This document shows, piece by piece, positions 17,591 to 27,163 of a DNA stretch of 64,000 bases. The stretch covers positions 62,001 through 126,000 of the forward strand of contig NZ_WNJO01000006.1 in NCBI RefSeq assembly GCF_009720675.1, read 5' to 3'. Made by a program: the position numbers and the translations under genes. Position 1 is the stretch's first letter. Each line of letters opens with the position of its first letter. The notes beneath the pieces were generated by a model, which had not been told where the DNA came from, did not search any database, and worked only from the letters and a program-made list of their open reading frames with translations. Source of the DNA: Secundilactobacillus folii (GTDB lineage Bacteria; Bacillota; Bacilli; Lactobacillales; Lactobacillaceae).

Positions 17591-17643
17591 TTAATAAGAC
17601 TGAGCATTAGATCGATTAAGATTTAGTGCTCAGTCTTATTTTG
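17591..17643 (+). terminator. Intrinsic terminator of the PepSY lipoprotein gene
   Basis: AATAAGACTGAGCA pairs with TGCTCAGTCTTATT, 20-base loop, T-rich tail. Confidence 0.85.
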
Positions 17644-17835
17644 ATTGGTGTGTCATCACTCTAAAGGGTATATTAATGACTGTATAGTTTCAGATACAGG
17701 TGTTATGGGCGAAGGGTTGATTGTAATGAATTACCGTTAGCCACCACCTATCATCCAGAAACAACCACTTATGCTAATTAACTAGTACAGACAGGTGCAA
17801 TCAGCTAAACTGCATTTGAAAGGGGGAAATAGTTA

Positions 17836-18279
17836 ATGAATGTGATTTTTAACCTAGCAGAGAAATTTGCCAAACCATTTATCAGCATCAACGCGCAGAA
17901 AGAAAGTCGCGAGCTTGTAGCACTTTCTGTGGCGATCGACCGGGTCGTTAATCAGCTAACCATCATCGGCTACGCGGACGGTAAACAAACTGTCATTCCG
18001 TTTTACCAAATTACTCGCTTCTACACTCAAGGTAAGCACGTGGTTTGTGAAACCGGGGACGGGGCTTATAAGATTCACGAGCGGATGTACGAGTTACGGG
18101 AGCGATTAGCTGGGACGGACTTAATTCCAGTTTCCAACGCTGAGATCGTGAATAAAACCGTGATCAAATCGTTTCAACTGACTAAGAGCGGCAGTTACCA
18201 GATCAATCTGACGAACGGCGACACCACCTTTTCGTCTCGTCGTTTCGTCAAATACATTAGGGAGGCGTTTTTAAAATGA
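17836..18279 (+). CDS. LytTR-domain DNA-binding regulator
   Basis: 147 residues with AAAGGGGGAAA upstream. The C-terminal half (about 45-147) is a LytTR DNA-binding domain, including the characteristic end TTFSSRRFVKYIREAFLK. There is no receiver domain, so it is not a classical response regulator. The stop codon overlaps the start of the DUF3021 gene by four bases (ATGA). LytTR plus DUF3021 pairs are common in Firmicutes. The membrane partner is thought to hold the regulator inactive at the membrane, and the pair often controls itself and a nearby transporter. Confidence 0.9.
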   Translation: MNVIFNLAEKFAKPFISINAQKESRELVALSVAIDRVVNQLTIIGYADGKQTVIPFYQITRFYTQGKHVVCETGDGAYKIHERMYELRERLAGTDLIPVSNAEIVNKTVIKSFQLTKSGSYQINLTNGDTTFSSRRFVKYIREAFLK

Positions 18280-18740
18280 AATTTTCTTGGCGAGTGATTC
18301 AAGTCAGCTTGATTGGTGGTCTGATTGGGATTCTGATTGGCTTTCTCCTAGCACTGATTTCCTCAGTTTTAAATCAAAGCCCAGTCTTTTTACCATCAAC
18401 ACCAACGTTTGTAGCGCAGTATCAAAATAATTTAACGGCGACACTGGTCTCGGTCGGACTGTGGGCGTTGATGGGAATTGTCTTTTCAGCCACCAGTTCG
18501 ATCATTTTTGCAATCGATCGTTGGAGCATCACCCATCAGACCGTCATTCACTTTCTAATCACCTATGTCCTGTTCACACCTTTGGCGGTGACTGCGGGCT
18601 GGTTTCCAGTCAAGTATTACCTGATTTCCTATTCCATTGAGTTCCTCATTATTTACTTTATCACGTGGCTGGTTTCGATGCAGATTGCGAAGGCAACTGT
18701 TCGTAAACTGAATCGCCTGGTTTCAAAGGAAAAGCAGTGA
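18276..18740 (+). CDS. DUF3021 membrane protein, partner of the LytTR regulator
   Basis: 154 residues with four predicted membrane segments (about 10-30, 50-75, 85-105, 115-135), the standard DUF3021 layout. It is translationally coupled to the LytTR gene through a four-base overlap. In studied relatives such proteins act as membrane-bound inhibitors of the LytTR protein; that role here is inference from pairing. No ABC transporter lies next to the pair in this window. Confidence 0.88.
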   Translation: MKFSWRVIQVSLIGGLIGILIGFLLALISSVLNQSPVFLPSTPTFVAQYQNNLTATLVSVGLWALMGIVFSATSSIIFAIDRWSITHQTVIHFLITYVLFTPLAVTAGWFPVKYYLISYSIEFLIIYFITWLVSMQIAKATVRKLNRLVSKEKQ

Positions 18741-18756
18741 ATCGCTGCGGGAAAAT

Positions 18757-18803
18757 GGAAAATAGGTCATTAAATGGGGTCAATTTACTATCTATTTTCC
18801 AAC
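18757..18803 (+). terminator. Probable terminator of the LytTR operon
   Basis: GGAAAATAG pairs with CTATTTTCC over a 26-base loop. It lacks a clear T run, so confidence is moderate. Confidence 0.45.
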
Positions 18804-18918
18804 TTACATAGTATTCTGAGAGCACCCAGAAAGCCCTGGTAGTTTAGGGCTCAGCTCTGGTTAAATATTACCGGTACATTACATTTTTATAATTGGACCG
18901 TATCAATATATAAAATAG

Positions 18919-18946
18919 TTGACTTTCCTAAAAATATTGGTAATAT
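18919..18946 (+). promoter_or_regulatory. Promoter of the phosphoketolase gene
   Basis: TTGACT at 18919 and TAATAT at 18941, 16 bp apart. The predicted leader is about 70 bases. No convincing catabolite-repression (cre) box is seen. Confidence 0.6.
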
Positions 18947-19024
18947 TAATACTTGCAAATGGACCTTAACAGTTTCAAGCAAATTGTTAGAAACAGGCAT
19001 TTAGATGAAGGAGTGTATAATTTC

Positions 19025-21484
19025 ATGGCAGTAGATTACGATTCCAAGTCATACTTGGAAAAAGTTGACGCTTGGTGGCGTGCCACTACTTATCTTTCAG
19101 GTGGTATGATCTTCCTGAAGAGCAACCCACTGTTCTCAGTGACGAACACACCGATCCAAAAAGATGACGTTAAAGTTAAGCCAATCGGCCACTGGGGTAC
19201 GATCTCAGGACAAACGTTCCTGTACGCCCACGCCAACCGTTTGATCAACAAGTACGGTTTGAACATGTTCTACATTGGTGGTCCCGGTCATGGTGGCCAA
19301 GTTATGGTCACTAACTCATACTTGGATGGTACCTACACTGACGCCTACCCTGAAATCACTCAGGATCTTGAAGGGATGTCCCGTCTGTACAAGCGGTTCT
19401 CGTTCCCAGGCGGAATTGGTTCCCACATGACCGCTCAAACTCCAGGTTCACTTCATGAAGGTGGCGAACTGGGTTACTCACTGTCACACGCGACTGGTGC
19501 GGTTTTAGATAACCCAGACCAGATTGCCTTCACCGTTGTTGGTGATGGTGAAATGGAAACTGGTCCAGCGATGACGGCTTGGAACTCGATCAAGTTCTTA
19601 AACCCTAAGAACGACGGTGCCGTTTTACCAATTCTTGACTTAAACGGCTTTAAGATCTCTAACCCAACGCTTTTCAGTCGGATGAGCGATGATAAGATCA
19701 CGAAGTTCTTCGAAGGCTTAGGCTGGTCACCTCGTTTCCTTGAAAACGATGATATCCATGATTTCATGACTTACCACGAAAAAGCAGCTAAGTTATTTGA
19801 TCAAGCAATCGCTGATATCCAACAAATCCAAAAGGACGCCCGCGAAAACGGCAAGTACGAAGATGGCACAATTCCAGCTTGGCCTGTTGTTATCGCTCGT
19901 TTACCAAAGGGTTGGGGCGGTCCTAAGAAGAACCCAGCCGGCGAACCAATTGAAAACTCATTCCGTGCTCACCAAGTTCCGCTTGGCTTGGCACAAAACA
20001 AGCTGGATGAATTACCAGAATTCGAAGCTTGGATGAATTCATACCGCCCAACTGAATTATTCAACAAGGACGGTTCATTGAAGGCTGAAGTTGCTGACTT
20101 TGCTCCTAAGGGTGACAAGCGGATGGCTGCTAACCCAATCGCTAACGGCGGTCGTCGTCGCGGTGAAAAAGCTGCCATGCTGGACCTGCCTGACTGGAAG
20201 AGCTTTGCCAACAAGATCGATGAAACTAACCGCGGAACCCAATTACCAGATGGTAACCGCAACATGGATATGAACGTTTTATCAACCTTCTTTGCTGGTG
20301 TCGCTAAGCAAAACCCAACTTCATTCCGGGTCTTCGGCCCTGATGAAACCATGTCGAACCGTCTTTGGGACATGTTCAACATGACTAACCGTCAATGGAT
20401 GAGCAAAGTTATTGAACCAAACGACCAATATGAAGCCCCAGAAGGTCGGATCTTAGATGCTCAATTGTCTGAACACCAAGCTGAAGGTTGGCTTGAAGGC
20501 TACACGCTAACTGGTCGTCAAGGGATCTTTGCTTCCTACGAATCATTCCTGCGGGTCGTTGATTCAATGACCACCCAACACTTCAAGTGGATCCGTCAAG
20601 CTGCTGATCAACCGTGGCGTAATGATTACCCATCATTGAACCTGATCTCAACTTCCACTGTGTTCCAACAAGACCACAACGGATACACCCACCAAGATCC
20701 AGGAATGCTGACCCACTTGGCTGAAAAGAAGTCTGACTTTATCCGTCAGTACTTACCAGCCGACGGGAACACGCTGTTAGCCGTCTTTGACCGGGCTTTC
20801 AAGGACCGTCAAAAAGTTAACCACATCGTAGCTTCGAAGCAACCTCGTCAACAATGGTTCTCAATCGATGAAGCTGAAGAACTGGCTACTGAAGGAATCA
20901 AAGCAATCGACTGGGCATCAACTGTTGCTGAAGGTGAAGATGCTGATATCGTCTTCGCTTCAGCCGGTGTTGAACCAACCAACGAAAGTTTGGCTGCAGT
21001 TGACCTGATCAACGATGCCTTTCCAGATGTTAAGATGCGTTACGTCAACGTTGTTGAGCTTGGCCGCCTTCAAAAGAAGAATGGCCCACTGAACGCAGAA
21101 CGGGCTTTGAGTGATGACAAGTTCAGTTCACTCTTTGGTCAATCTGGCACCCCAATTGTCTTTGGCTTCCACGGTTACGAAGATTTGATTGAATCGATCT
21201 TCTACGAACGCCAACACTTAGGCTTACACGTTCACGGTTACCGTGAAGATGGTGACATCACCACTGCTTATGACATGCGTGTTTACTCTAAGCTGGACCG
21301 GTTTAACCAAGCCAAGGATGCCGTTAACACGCTTGTTGACAAAGGTGTAATCGACGCCGTTGCCGGTAAGGCATTCGACAAGAAGATGGATGACATCTTA
21401 GCTAAGCACTTTAAGGTTACCCGTGACGAAGGTCGCGATATTGAAGAATTCACGAAGTGGTCATGGACACCACTGAAGAAGTAA
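19025..21484 (+). CDS. xpkA: Xylulose-5-phosphate / fructose-6-phosphate phosphoketolase
   Basis: Thiamine-diphosphate enzyme that splits xylulose 5-phosphate (or fructose 6-phosphate) with phosphate into acetyl phosphate and a smaller sugar phosphate. It is the key step of heterofermentative metabolism. Start ATG 19025 follows GAAGGAG; the longer frame from 18953 is the leader. The protein has 819 residues, usual for the family. Both signatures are present: EGGELGY at 145-151 and the cofactor-binding GDGEMETG at 173-180. Codon use looks optimised for high expression. It is a single-gene unit with its own promoter and a strong terminator. Its presence is the main support for a heterofermentative host. 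Confidence 0.98.
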   Translation: MAVDYDSKSYLEKVDAWWRATTYLSGGMIFLKSNPLFSVTNTPIQKDDVKVKPIGHWGTISGQTFLYAHANRLINKYGLNMFYIGGPGHGGQVMVTNSYLDGTYTDAYPEITQDLEGMSRLYKRFSFPGGIGSHMTAQTPGSLHEGGELGYSLSHATGAVLDNPDQIAFTVVGDGEMETGPAMTAWNSIKFLNPKNDGAVLPILDLNGFKISNPTLFSRMSDDKITKFFEGLGWSPRFLENDDIHDFMTYHEKAAKLFDQAIADIQQIQKDARENGKYEDGTIPAWPVVIARLPKGWGGPKKNPAGEPIENSFRAHQVPLGLAQNKLDELPEFEAWMNSYRPTELFNKDGSLKAEVADFAPKGDKRMAANPIANGGRRRGEKAAMLDLPDWKSFANKIDETNRGTQLPDGNRNMDMNVLSTFFAGVAKQNPTSFRVFGPDETMSNRLWDMFNMTNRQWMSKVIEPNDQYEAPEGRILDAQLSEHQAEGWLEGYTLTGRQGIFASYESFLRVVDSMTTQHFKWIRQAADQPWRNDYPSLNLISTSTVFQQDHNGYTHQDPGMLTHLAEKKSDFIRQYLPADGNTLLAVFDRAFKDRQKVNHIVASKQPRQQWFSIDEAEELATEGIKAIDWASTVAEGEDADIVFASAGVEPTNESLAAVDLINDAFPDVKMRYVNVVELGRLQKKNGPLNAERALSDDKFSSLFGQSGTPIVFGFHGYEDLIESIFYERQHLGLHVHGYREDGDITTAYDMRVYSKLDRFNQAKDAVNTLVDKGVIDAVAGKAFDKKMDDILAKHFKVTRDEGRDIEEFTKWSWTPLKK

Positions 21485-21509
21485 TTCACTAACCTTCTTG
21501 AATAGATAA

Positions 21510-21547
21510 CGAAAGCCCTAATCCGCAGTTTGTGGATTAGGGCTTTT
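21510..21547 (+). terminator. Intrinsic terminator of the phosphoketolase gene
   Basis: AAAGCCCTAATCCGC pairs with GTGGATTAGGGCTTT, loop AGTTT, T run. Confidence 0.9.
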
Positions 21548-21585
21548 TGTGTTTTATAATTTGGCAAATTTTAGTCGAATTATGA

Positions 21586-22614
21586 CTAGTTCAAATTTAA
21601 CAATTCTTCGATGTTTCCATGTGCAATCTTTTCTTTATCAGCTGAACTGATGGGAGTGCCTTCGAGAAAATCTTGAGCATTTCCCGTCACGTAGGGATAA
21701 TCTTGTGCCCAGATGACGTGATCAGCACCGACTTCGTTAAGGACTAATTGCATTTGTGGCCAAGTGTACATTCTACTAGGCGTAACGTAGAAATTCTTTT
21801 TATAGTAGTAAGAAAACGCGTGCTTTAATGGATTGCCAATCACGGGCGTGGTGGCTTCATCCAGCCGTTCCAGGAAGAAGGGAACGAATTCTCCCCAGTG
21901 CCCAGAAATCATCTTTAGGTTTGGCAACTTATCAAACAGACCGGATAAAATCAACCGCGCGATATGCAGACCGGCTTCCATGTGCCACCCCCAGCCTGGC
22001 GTTGACATGATGGCGTTGAATCCAATCGGTTGCATGCCGCTATAGTAGTTATCGCGAATCGTTTTGGAAGGCATTGACGGGTGCATGTAGAGTGGCACGT
22101 TTAACTGTGCAGCCATTTCAAAAATCGGCATGAATTTTGGTGCGTCTAAAAATTCATTATTTTGTGCAGTTCCTAAGATCAAGGCACCCTTAAGGCCGAG
22201 TTCCGAAACGGCGCGTTTTAATTCTTGTGCTGCAGCCTCAGGAGCAGAAACTGGCAAGGTGGCAAAGCCAGCAAACCGATCCGGATGTTGATTGACAGCA
22301 CTCGCAATATCATCGTTGATTTTCTGAGTTAAAGGGATAGATTGCGAGGTAGGCAGCATATCAGGATTGGTACTGGAGTCACCATAAGACAAAATCTGCA
22401 TGTCAATGCCATTATCATCCATATATTTAATGCGGCCCTCATTGATATCCTGCATTGCTTTTTGATCGGGCGTATAAGCAACTAAGCCCTCAGCAAATGA
22501 CTGTCCAAACTTCCGCAGCTCCTTTGGGTCAGCCGGCTGGGTCTTTAAATAATCCGTGATTGCCTTATTTGCATAGGCCATGCTGAGATGTTCTTCAGTT
22601 GTAATGATTTTCAT
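21586..22614 (-). CDS. Amidohydrolase-2 family protein, decarboxylase-like
   Basis: 342 residues, normal for the amidohydrolase-2 family that includes 2-amino-3-carboxymuconate semialdehyde decarboxylase and gamma-resorcylate decarboxylase. Visible metal-site elements are TTEEH at the N-terminus (E8, H9 in place of the common HxH), MHPS near residue 178, SGHWGE near 240 and the AQDYPY aspartate near 307. These are the positions expected for the decarboxylase branch rather than for hydrolases. It probably acts on an aromatic or related carboxylic acid; the substrate is not known. A TetR gene lies 88 bases upstream on the same strand. Confidence 0.82.
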   Translation of the reverse strand: MKIITTEEHLSMAYANKAITDYLKTQPADPKELRKFGQSFAEGLVAYTPDQKAMQDINEGRIKYMDDNGIDMQILSYGDSSTNPDMLPTSQSIPLTQKINDDIASAVNQHPDRFAGFATLPVSAPEAAAQELKRAVSELGLKGALILGTAQNNEFLDAPKFMPIFEMAAQLNVPLYMHPSMPSKTIRDNYYSGMQPIGFNAIMSTPGWGWHMEAGLHIARLILSGLFDKLPNLKMISGHWGEFVPFFLERLDEATTPVIGNPLKHAFSYYYKKNFYVTPSRMYTWPQMQLVLNEVGADHVIWAQDYPYVTGNAQDFLEGTPISSADKEKIAHGNIEELLNLN

Positions 22615-22702
22615 AGGTAAATGCCACCTCTCATAAGATTAAATACAGTTTAGACCAATCTACTATGGTGATGTGGGCGGATTCAGCCAAGGTGTCACAT
22701 AA

Positions 22703-23236
22703 CTAATAGATCTGCTTCATATTATCGGTGAGTTGCAAAAGCAAGTCGACAGCCCGTTGTTTCGTGAGCTTATGGGTTAACACGTAGTCGCGGAGAATCA
22801 TATAAGTGGCGGCAGCATAGACCTTGCAGACGGTTTCGAGGTCAATTAAGGCGACTTGATTTTGTTGTGCAATGTGCAAATTAAAACCGGCCATCGCTTG
22901 GATGAATTCAATCTGCATGCCGGCCCACTCCACTAAGTAGAGAACGGTCGGTCGCTTTTGCCAAACGGCCATTAAACGGGTCGTTAAGGATCTGGCGGAA
23001 AGATGTTGCGCACTGAATTGTGTCAGAAATTCCTGTAAATGGGTGTCAATCAATGATTTGATAACATCTTTCGGGCCTAAATAGTGGCGGTAAAACGTTT
23101 GTCTTGAGATTCCGGCTGTGCCAGCAATTTTAGAAGTTGTTAGGTTGGCAAAGGGAAATTGATCCTGACAGAGTTGAATCATTGCAGCGACAATTTTTTG
23201 GTTAGTTTTAACGGTTCGTGAATCTAGTCGCGCCAT
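22703..23236 (-). CDS. TetR-family transcriptional regulator
   Basis: 177 residues from ATG 23236 behind AAAGCAGGT; an in-frame ATG 18 bases upstream lacks a site. The helix-turn-helix reads TTSKIAGTAGISRQTFYRHY at residues 33-52. The rest is a helical domain without a recognised family signature. It precedes the amidohydrolase gene on the same strand and may control it together with itself. Confidence 0.85.
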   Translation of the reverse strand: MARLDSRTVKTNQKIVAAMIQLCQDQFPFANLTTSKIAGTAGISRQTFYRHYLGPKDVIKSLIDTHLQEFLTQFSAQHLSARSLTTRLMAVWQKRPTVLYLVEWAGMQIEFIQAMAGFNLHIAQQNQVALIDLETVCKVYAAATYMILRDYVLTHKLTKQRAVDLLLQLTDNMKQIY

Positions 23237-23514
23237 ATTTTGACCTGCTTTCATGAGAGGGAATTTTCGAACTTACTTCGGAATTATTTTATAGGGGAGT
23301 CGGCAGATTTTCAGGGAAATGCAAAGTTTTTGATGCGTTAAAGGTCAGGTGGTAAATTAATAGCTAATTCAAAAAATAGATTGTACGCAAATTATATAAT
23401 ACACAAGTATTTATTTTCCTTCCATAGGCAAATTATTGTATAATGATATCGACGCGTAAGCAATGGCTACGCTTACTTTTGAATTTAACTGGTTATCCAA
23501 GGAGGATATCAAGC

Positions 23515-23835
23515 ATGAAATTACAAGTTACCGATGCCGCAAGCAAATGGTTTGAAGACGAAATGAACGTTGGCCCTGATCAGCCAGCTGCAATTCGATT
23601 TTACGGCAAACTGTATGGCAAGACAAAGGTTCACGAAGGCTTTTCAGTTGGCTTAGCGCGTGAACTACAACCACATAGTTTTGGCGTCAAGTTTGAGAAA
23701 AACGGCGTGACCTACTATATTGAAGAAGGCGACCTTTGGTTCTTTAAAGGTTACGATTTGAACGTTGATTACGATCCGAAAATTGATGAAAATAACGTTC
23801 AGTACGATTGGAAGGAAAACGGTGAGCTTGACTAA
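23515..23835 (+). CDS. HesB/IscA-like fold protein without cysteines (YneR type)
   Basis: 106 residues from ATG 23515, fixed by a perfect AAGGAGGAT. The sequence matches the short HesB-like proteins of Firmicutes (YneR group): KLQVTDAASKWF at the start, a central GFSVGLA, and a C-terminal GDLWFFKGYDLNVDYD. The three cysteines that bind iron-sulfur clusters in true IscA are missing; the protein contains no cysteine at all. A cluster carrier role is therefore unlikely, and the function is unknown. A strong terminator follows. Confidence 0.85.
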   Translation: MKLQVTDAASKWFEDEMNVGPDQPAAIRFYGKLYGKTKVHEGFSVGLARELQPHSFGVKFEKNGVTYYIEEGDLWFFKGYDLNVDYDPKIDENNVQYDWKENGELD

Positions 23836-23877
23836 TTGGTCACCAAAAGTTCTTGTTTTCGAGTGTGACATCACAAA

Positions 23878-23918
23878 GCTTGGTTGTCAGTTTAAATTTT
23901 GACAGCCAAGTTTTTTTG
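23878..23918 (+). terminator. Intrinsic terminator of the HesB-like gene
   Basis: CTTGGTTGTCA pairs with TGACAGCCAAG, then T7. Confidence 0.9.
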
Positions 23919-24015
23919 GGCGAAAGGATAACCAAGATATTCACTTGGGTATAATGAATAAGTCAAGGTGGACTGTATTTAACGAAAATACAGTATCAAG
24001 TTTTTAACGACAGCT

Positions 24016-24549
24016 TTAATAAACGTTTTTCAAATTGACCAACAGTCCAAATAAGCGGTTCATTTCGTCGGTCGTGGTCTGGACTTGGTAGGTGCTTTGC
24101 CATTCAAAAAAGCTAAAAGCATTGTTGACCAGAGTGTAGGCGACCAATTCGCGGGGTAAATTAGATTTAAAAGTTGTGTGCTTAAAGACCTCCATGTAGT
24201 AGTTGTAAAAATACTCGCGGGAGACGGACTGAAAGCCTGAATCAGAAGACTGAGCCTTTAACAGTTTAATCAACGGGGCACGCACAATCTTTGGGAATAC
24301 TGAAAACGGCGTGCTTAATAACGTCTTGATAGGGACCTGTTCAACGGGCAGCGTCTGTGCGGTTAATACGTCATAAAGCAAATCATCTCTATCCCGGTAG
24401 TGTTTGTAAAAGGTGACCCGGGCCACATTGGCCTGTTCACATAGCGCTTTGACAGAAGTTTTGGAGAATGGTTGCACTTCAAGCTTATCGATCAGAGCCT
24501 GCTGCAGGGCCTGTTTCGTTTTCCGGATTCGAAGATCTTGTTCGTTCAT
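24016..24549 (-). CDS. TetR-family transcriptional regulator
   Basis: 177 residues. The helix-turn-helix ends with CEQANVARVTFYKHYRDRDDLL near residues 38-60. The C-terminal helical domain belongs to no group I can name. It is divergent from the SDR gene at 24689 with 139 bases between them, so the SDR is its likely target. The shared region contains the 8-bp palindrome ATACGTAT near 24591 as a possible half of an operator. Confidence 0.85.
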   Translation of the reverse strand: MNEQDLRIRKTKQALQQALIDKLEVQPFSKTSVKALCEQANVARVTFYKHYRDRDDLLYDVLTAQTLPVEQVPIKTLLSTPFSVFPKIVRAPLIKLLKAQSSDSGFQSVSREYFYNYYMEVFKHTTFKSNLPRELVAYTLVNNAFSFFEWQSTYQVQTTTDEMNRLFGLLVNLKNVY

Positions 24550-24688
24550 GATAGGACTCCTTGAGTTATTTATACAAAATCGAGAACTGTATACGTATCG
24601 TTGTTACCGAGGAGTAAGATTCACCAGTTCAAATTAAATCCATGCTAAAATGAAAGCGCATACAAATCAAGTAATGGAGGTAATTAAA

Positions 24689-25459
24689 ATGGCTGATCGA
24701 TTAACGGGTAAGGTTGCAATCGTGACTGGTGCCGGTTCAGGAATGGGCCGTGCCATCGCCGAAGCCTTTGCGCATGAAGGTGCTAAGGTCATGCTGGCTG
24801 ATTTTAATTTGGAGACGGTGAAGGAGACGCAGACACAGATCACGGGTGCCGGTGGAACTGCTGCCACTGTTAAGGCTGATATGTCGCAAGAAGCTGACAT
24901 TGTAAACATGGTCAAACAGACAGTACAGGAATTTGGCCAATTAGACGTGCTGGTCAATAATGCGGGCATTATGGATAACTTTAAGACGGTGGAAACCGCC
25001 ACTGATGACCTCTGGGAACGAGTTCTAGCCGTTAATCTGACTGGCCCGTTTAAGGCGGCCCGTGAGGCAGTGAAAGTCATAAATGACCAAGAAAATGGTG
25101 GTGTTATCATCAACAACGCTTCCATTGGCGGGTTATTTGGCGCTCGTGGTGGCGTTGCTTACACCGTGTCAAAGCACGGCTTAGTTGGACTGACCAAGAA
25201 CATTGCTGCCACCTTTGGCACTTTTGGTAAAGTTCGGGCGAACGCTATCGCGCCGGGTTCAGTTGCAACCAATATTGGGACCACCATTACGGATCCTGAT
25301 AAGATGGGCTACCAAGCCATTGCCGCTGCTGGTGCTGAAGGCTCACCGCTGGGTCAGCCAGAAGACATTGCTGCCTTAGCAGTCTTTCTCGCCAGTGATG
25401 AATCGAAGTTTATTAACGGCGATATTATTACCGCCGATGGTGGCTGGACAGTTCGTTAA
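24689..25459 (+). CDS. Classical SDR, NAD(P)-dependent alcohol dehydrogenase-like
   Basis: 256 residues from ATG 24689 behind GGAGG; upstream in-frame ATG has no site. Motifs are complete: TGAGSGMG cofactor loop, DxxN-type ADMSQ, NNAG, the NNASIGG serine, YTVSK tyrosine-lysine pair, and the C-terminal ADGGWTVR typical of glucose/3-beta-hydroxysteroid type SDRs and of diacetyl/alcohol dehydrogenases from lactobacilli. Residue Asp at the end of the second strand (LADFN) points to NAD(H) preference. The substrate is unknown. An extended -10 box TGCTAAAAT lies about 40 bases upstream. Confidence 0.88.
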   Translation: MADRLTGKVAIVTGAGSGMGRAIAEAFAHEGAKVMLADFNLETVKETQTQITGAGGTAATVKADMSQEADIVNMVKQTVQEFGQLDVLVNNAGIMDNFKTVETATDDLWERVLAVNLTGPFKAAREAVKVINDQENGGVIINNASIGGLFGARGGVAYTVSKHGLVGLTKNIAATFGTFGKVRANAIAPGSVATNIGTTITDPDKMGYQAIAAAGAEGSPLGQPEDIAALAVFLASDESKFINGDIITADGGWTVR

Positions 25460-25477
25460 TATTGGAACTTTAAAAGC

Positions 25478-25518
25478 AAGCCGCACCACACGTTTACCGT
25501 GTTGGTGCGACTTTTTAT
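25478..25518. terminator. Bidirectional terminator between convergent genes
   Basis: GTCGCACCAACACG (minus sense) pairs with CGTGTGGTGCGGC. T runs lie on both sides. It overlaps the last bases of the TetR gene that ends at 25515. Confidence 0.8.
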
Positions 25519-26099
25519 TTGGCCATTGCGCCCCAAATGAAGGCGTAAAAGTCGTCAAATGAGTATTGATTTTCAGTGTATCTTCCCTTGTTGATATTTA
25601 GTGTATGAGTGTGGATGACAGAAAACACAAGGGACATATGAACGTTAATGGGCAATGGTTTTAACACACCAGCTTTAACACCTTCTGTCAGTAAAGCAGT
25701 CACGGTCGAATCGGTAGGTTGATCTGTGTCAGGAAAAGGCGTCTCATCGGCTTTGCCCAAAAGATATTTGATTTGTTGAATCAATGACAGACTCTGGGGG
25801 TGTGCTAAGGAAAACTCATAGACGCCCTTAATATAGCCGCGGATTCTTTCAGTTAGCGAAATGTCGTGATTATTTAATTGGTTAAAGTTACCAGTATCTT
25901 TGATTTTCTCAATTTCTCGGGAATAAACACTCAGTAACATTGCATCGCGGTTTTTAAAGTAAAGGTAAACGTTGGACTGTGAGATTCCAACTCTTTTAGC
26001 GACCTTGACAGTTGAGACGGCGTCAGCCCCTTCTTCTAAAATAATGTCAGCGACTGCTGATTCAATTTTGATTTTTTTAGACTCGTCTTTTTTTCTCAT
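25515..26099 (-). CDS. TetR-family regulator, represses the divergent NmrA-type gene
   Basis: 194 residues. The N-terminal domain reads SAVADIILEEGADAVS, then AKRVGISQSNVYLYFKNRD, a standard TetR helix-turn-helix. The C-terminal domain is all helical. In the 110-base divergent promoter two near-identical perfect palindromes (half site AAAGATAG, centres 33 bp apart) overlap the promoter of the gene at 26210, so this protein very probably binds there as dimers and represses that gene and itself. The binding assignment is inference from position. Confidence 0.88.
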   Translation of the reverse strand: MRKKDESKKIKIESAVADIILEEGADAVSTVKVAKRVGISQSNVYLYFKNRDAMLLSVYSREIEKIKDTGNFNQLNNHDISLTERIRGYIKGVYEFSLAHPQSLSLIQQIKYLLGKADETPFPDTDQPTDSTVTALLTEGVKAGVLKPLPINVHMSLVFSVIHTHTLNINKGRYTENQYSFDDFYAFIWGAMAK

Positions 26100-26136
26100 G
26101 AGTTTAGTTTAAAAGAAAAGAAATTAAAGTTCAAGG

Positions 26137-26165
26137 TTGACAAAGATAGCCCTATCTTTTATGGT
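26137..26165 (+). promoter_or_regulatory. Promoter of the 26210 gene with operator in the spacer
   Basis: TTGACA at 26137 and TATGGT at 26160 are 17 bp apart. The 18-bp palindrome AAAGATAG-CC-CTATCTTT fills the spacer (26142-26159), so a bound repressor would exclude RNA polymerase. Confidence 0.75.
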
Positions 26166-26173
26166 GTAGTAAT

Positions 26174-26193
26174 AAAAGATAGAGCTATCTTTT
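26174..26193. promoter_or_regulatory. Second TetR operator palindrome
   Basis: AAAAGATAG-AG-CTATCTTTT, a perfect 9-bp inverted repeat sharing its half site with the palindrome at 26142-26159. It lies between the start site and the ribosome binding site of the 26210 gene. Confidence 0.8.
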
Positions 26194-26209
26194 AAGAGGA
26201 GAAGATAAA

Positions 26210-27124
26210 ATGAAAATGACATTACTTGGTTCTGTTGGCAATATCAATCGAATCGTGATTCCAAAACTGATTGCTGAAGGACACGACTTGACGGTTGTGA
26301 CGTCTAATCCACAACGGGTGGCAGTCATTGAAGCGACTGGTGCTAGGGCTGTTGTTGGTCAAATGACTGATGCCGCGTTTTTAACCAAACACTTCACTGG
26401 GCAAGATGTAGTGTATTTGATGGTATCCGGTAATCCTGGAACGGATTTATTTGGTACTATGGCACATCAAGCAGACGTCTTCAAAACGGCTGTCCAGCGC
26501 GCTGGCGTCAAGCGGGTTGTGGATTTAAGCAGTATTGGGGCTCAAGACCAACAAGCAGGTTCTTTGTATACTTACCACCTAGTCGAAGATGCCTTGAGTT
26601 CTTTACCAGATGTGGATGTCGCATTTGTGCGTCCGGTTGGTTTTTACAAAAACTACTATAGCCATATGGCCAGTATTCGAGCCAAGCACGCAATATATTC
26701 TAATTTACCAGAAGATACTGTTCGTCGGGCTGTCGCTCCCGTAGATATTGCAGAAACGGTATACAGTTTATTGAGTCACGTGCCAACTGGAAAGACCGTT
26801 CATTACGTTTACAGTGATGCGTTTACCGGTAAAATGCTTGTTGAAGCTCTGGCAAAGGCATTAGAGATGCCTGATCTCAAGTATGTCGAGATTACGGATG
26901 AGCAATATGCGCAAAGCATGTTGACTGCGGGCATACCAAGGGGGATTGTTGAACCCTTTGTTCAAAGTACGATTTTCGAACGCCAACCCGAAAAACTGTA
27001 TGCAGACTTAGCTGTAGAGCAAACTCCAGCCGGTAACGTAAAATTAGCAGATTTTGCAAAGCAATTTGCCGCTGCCTATCAGGCTGGTCCAGATGGGCCA
27101 AGGGCGCAGACTATCGTCAGTTAG
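26210..27124 (+). CDS. NmrA-type NAD(P)-binding oxidoreductase
   Basis: 304 residues with AGGAGAAG upstream of the ATG. The N-terminal LLGSVGNINR replaces the usual GxxGxxG, so cofactor binding may be weak. The YLMVSGNPG and VDLSSIGA strands and the FVRPVGFYKNYY segment follow the NmrA/quinone reductase layout. Tightly controlled by the divergent TetR protein through two operators, it probably responds to a small electrophile or quinone. A clean terminator follows. Confidence 0.82.
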   Translation: MKMTLLGSVGNINRIVIPKLIAEGHDLTVVTSNPQRVAVIEATGARAVVGQMTDAAFLTKHFTGQDVVYLMVSGNPGTDLFGTMAHQADVFKTAVQRAGVKRVVDLSSIGAQDQQAGSLYTYHLVEDALSSLPDVDVAFVRPVGFYKNYYSHMASIRAKHAIYSNLPEDTVRRAVAPVDIAETVYSLLSHVPTGKTVHYVYSDAFTGKMLVEALAKALEMPDLKYVEITDEQYAQSMLTAGIPRGIVEPFVQSTIFERQPEKLYADLAVEQTPAGNVKLADFAKQFAAAYQAGPDGPRAQTIVS

Positions 27125-27129
27125 GTATT

Positions 27130-27163
27130 CAAACAGCCACCTCGTTTGAGGTGGCTGTTTTAT
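27130..27163 (+). terminator. Intrinsic terminator of the NmrA-type gene
   Basis: AAACAGCCACCTC pairs with GAGGTGGCTGTTT, loop GTTT, then a T-rich tail. Confidence 0.9.

Noticed and set aside
24585-24605. TetR operator around GTATACGTAT
   Set aside because: Only an 8-bp palindrome with no second half site; too common to support as a separate feature.
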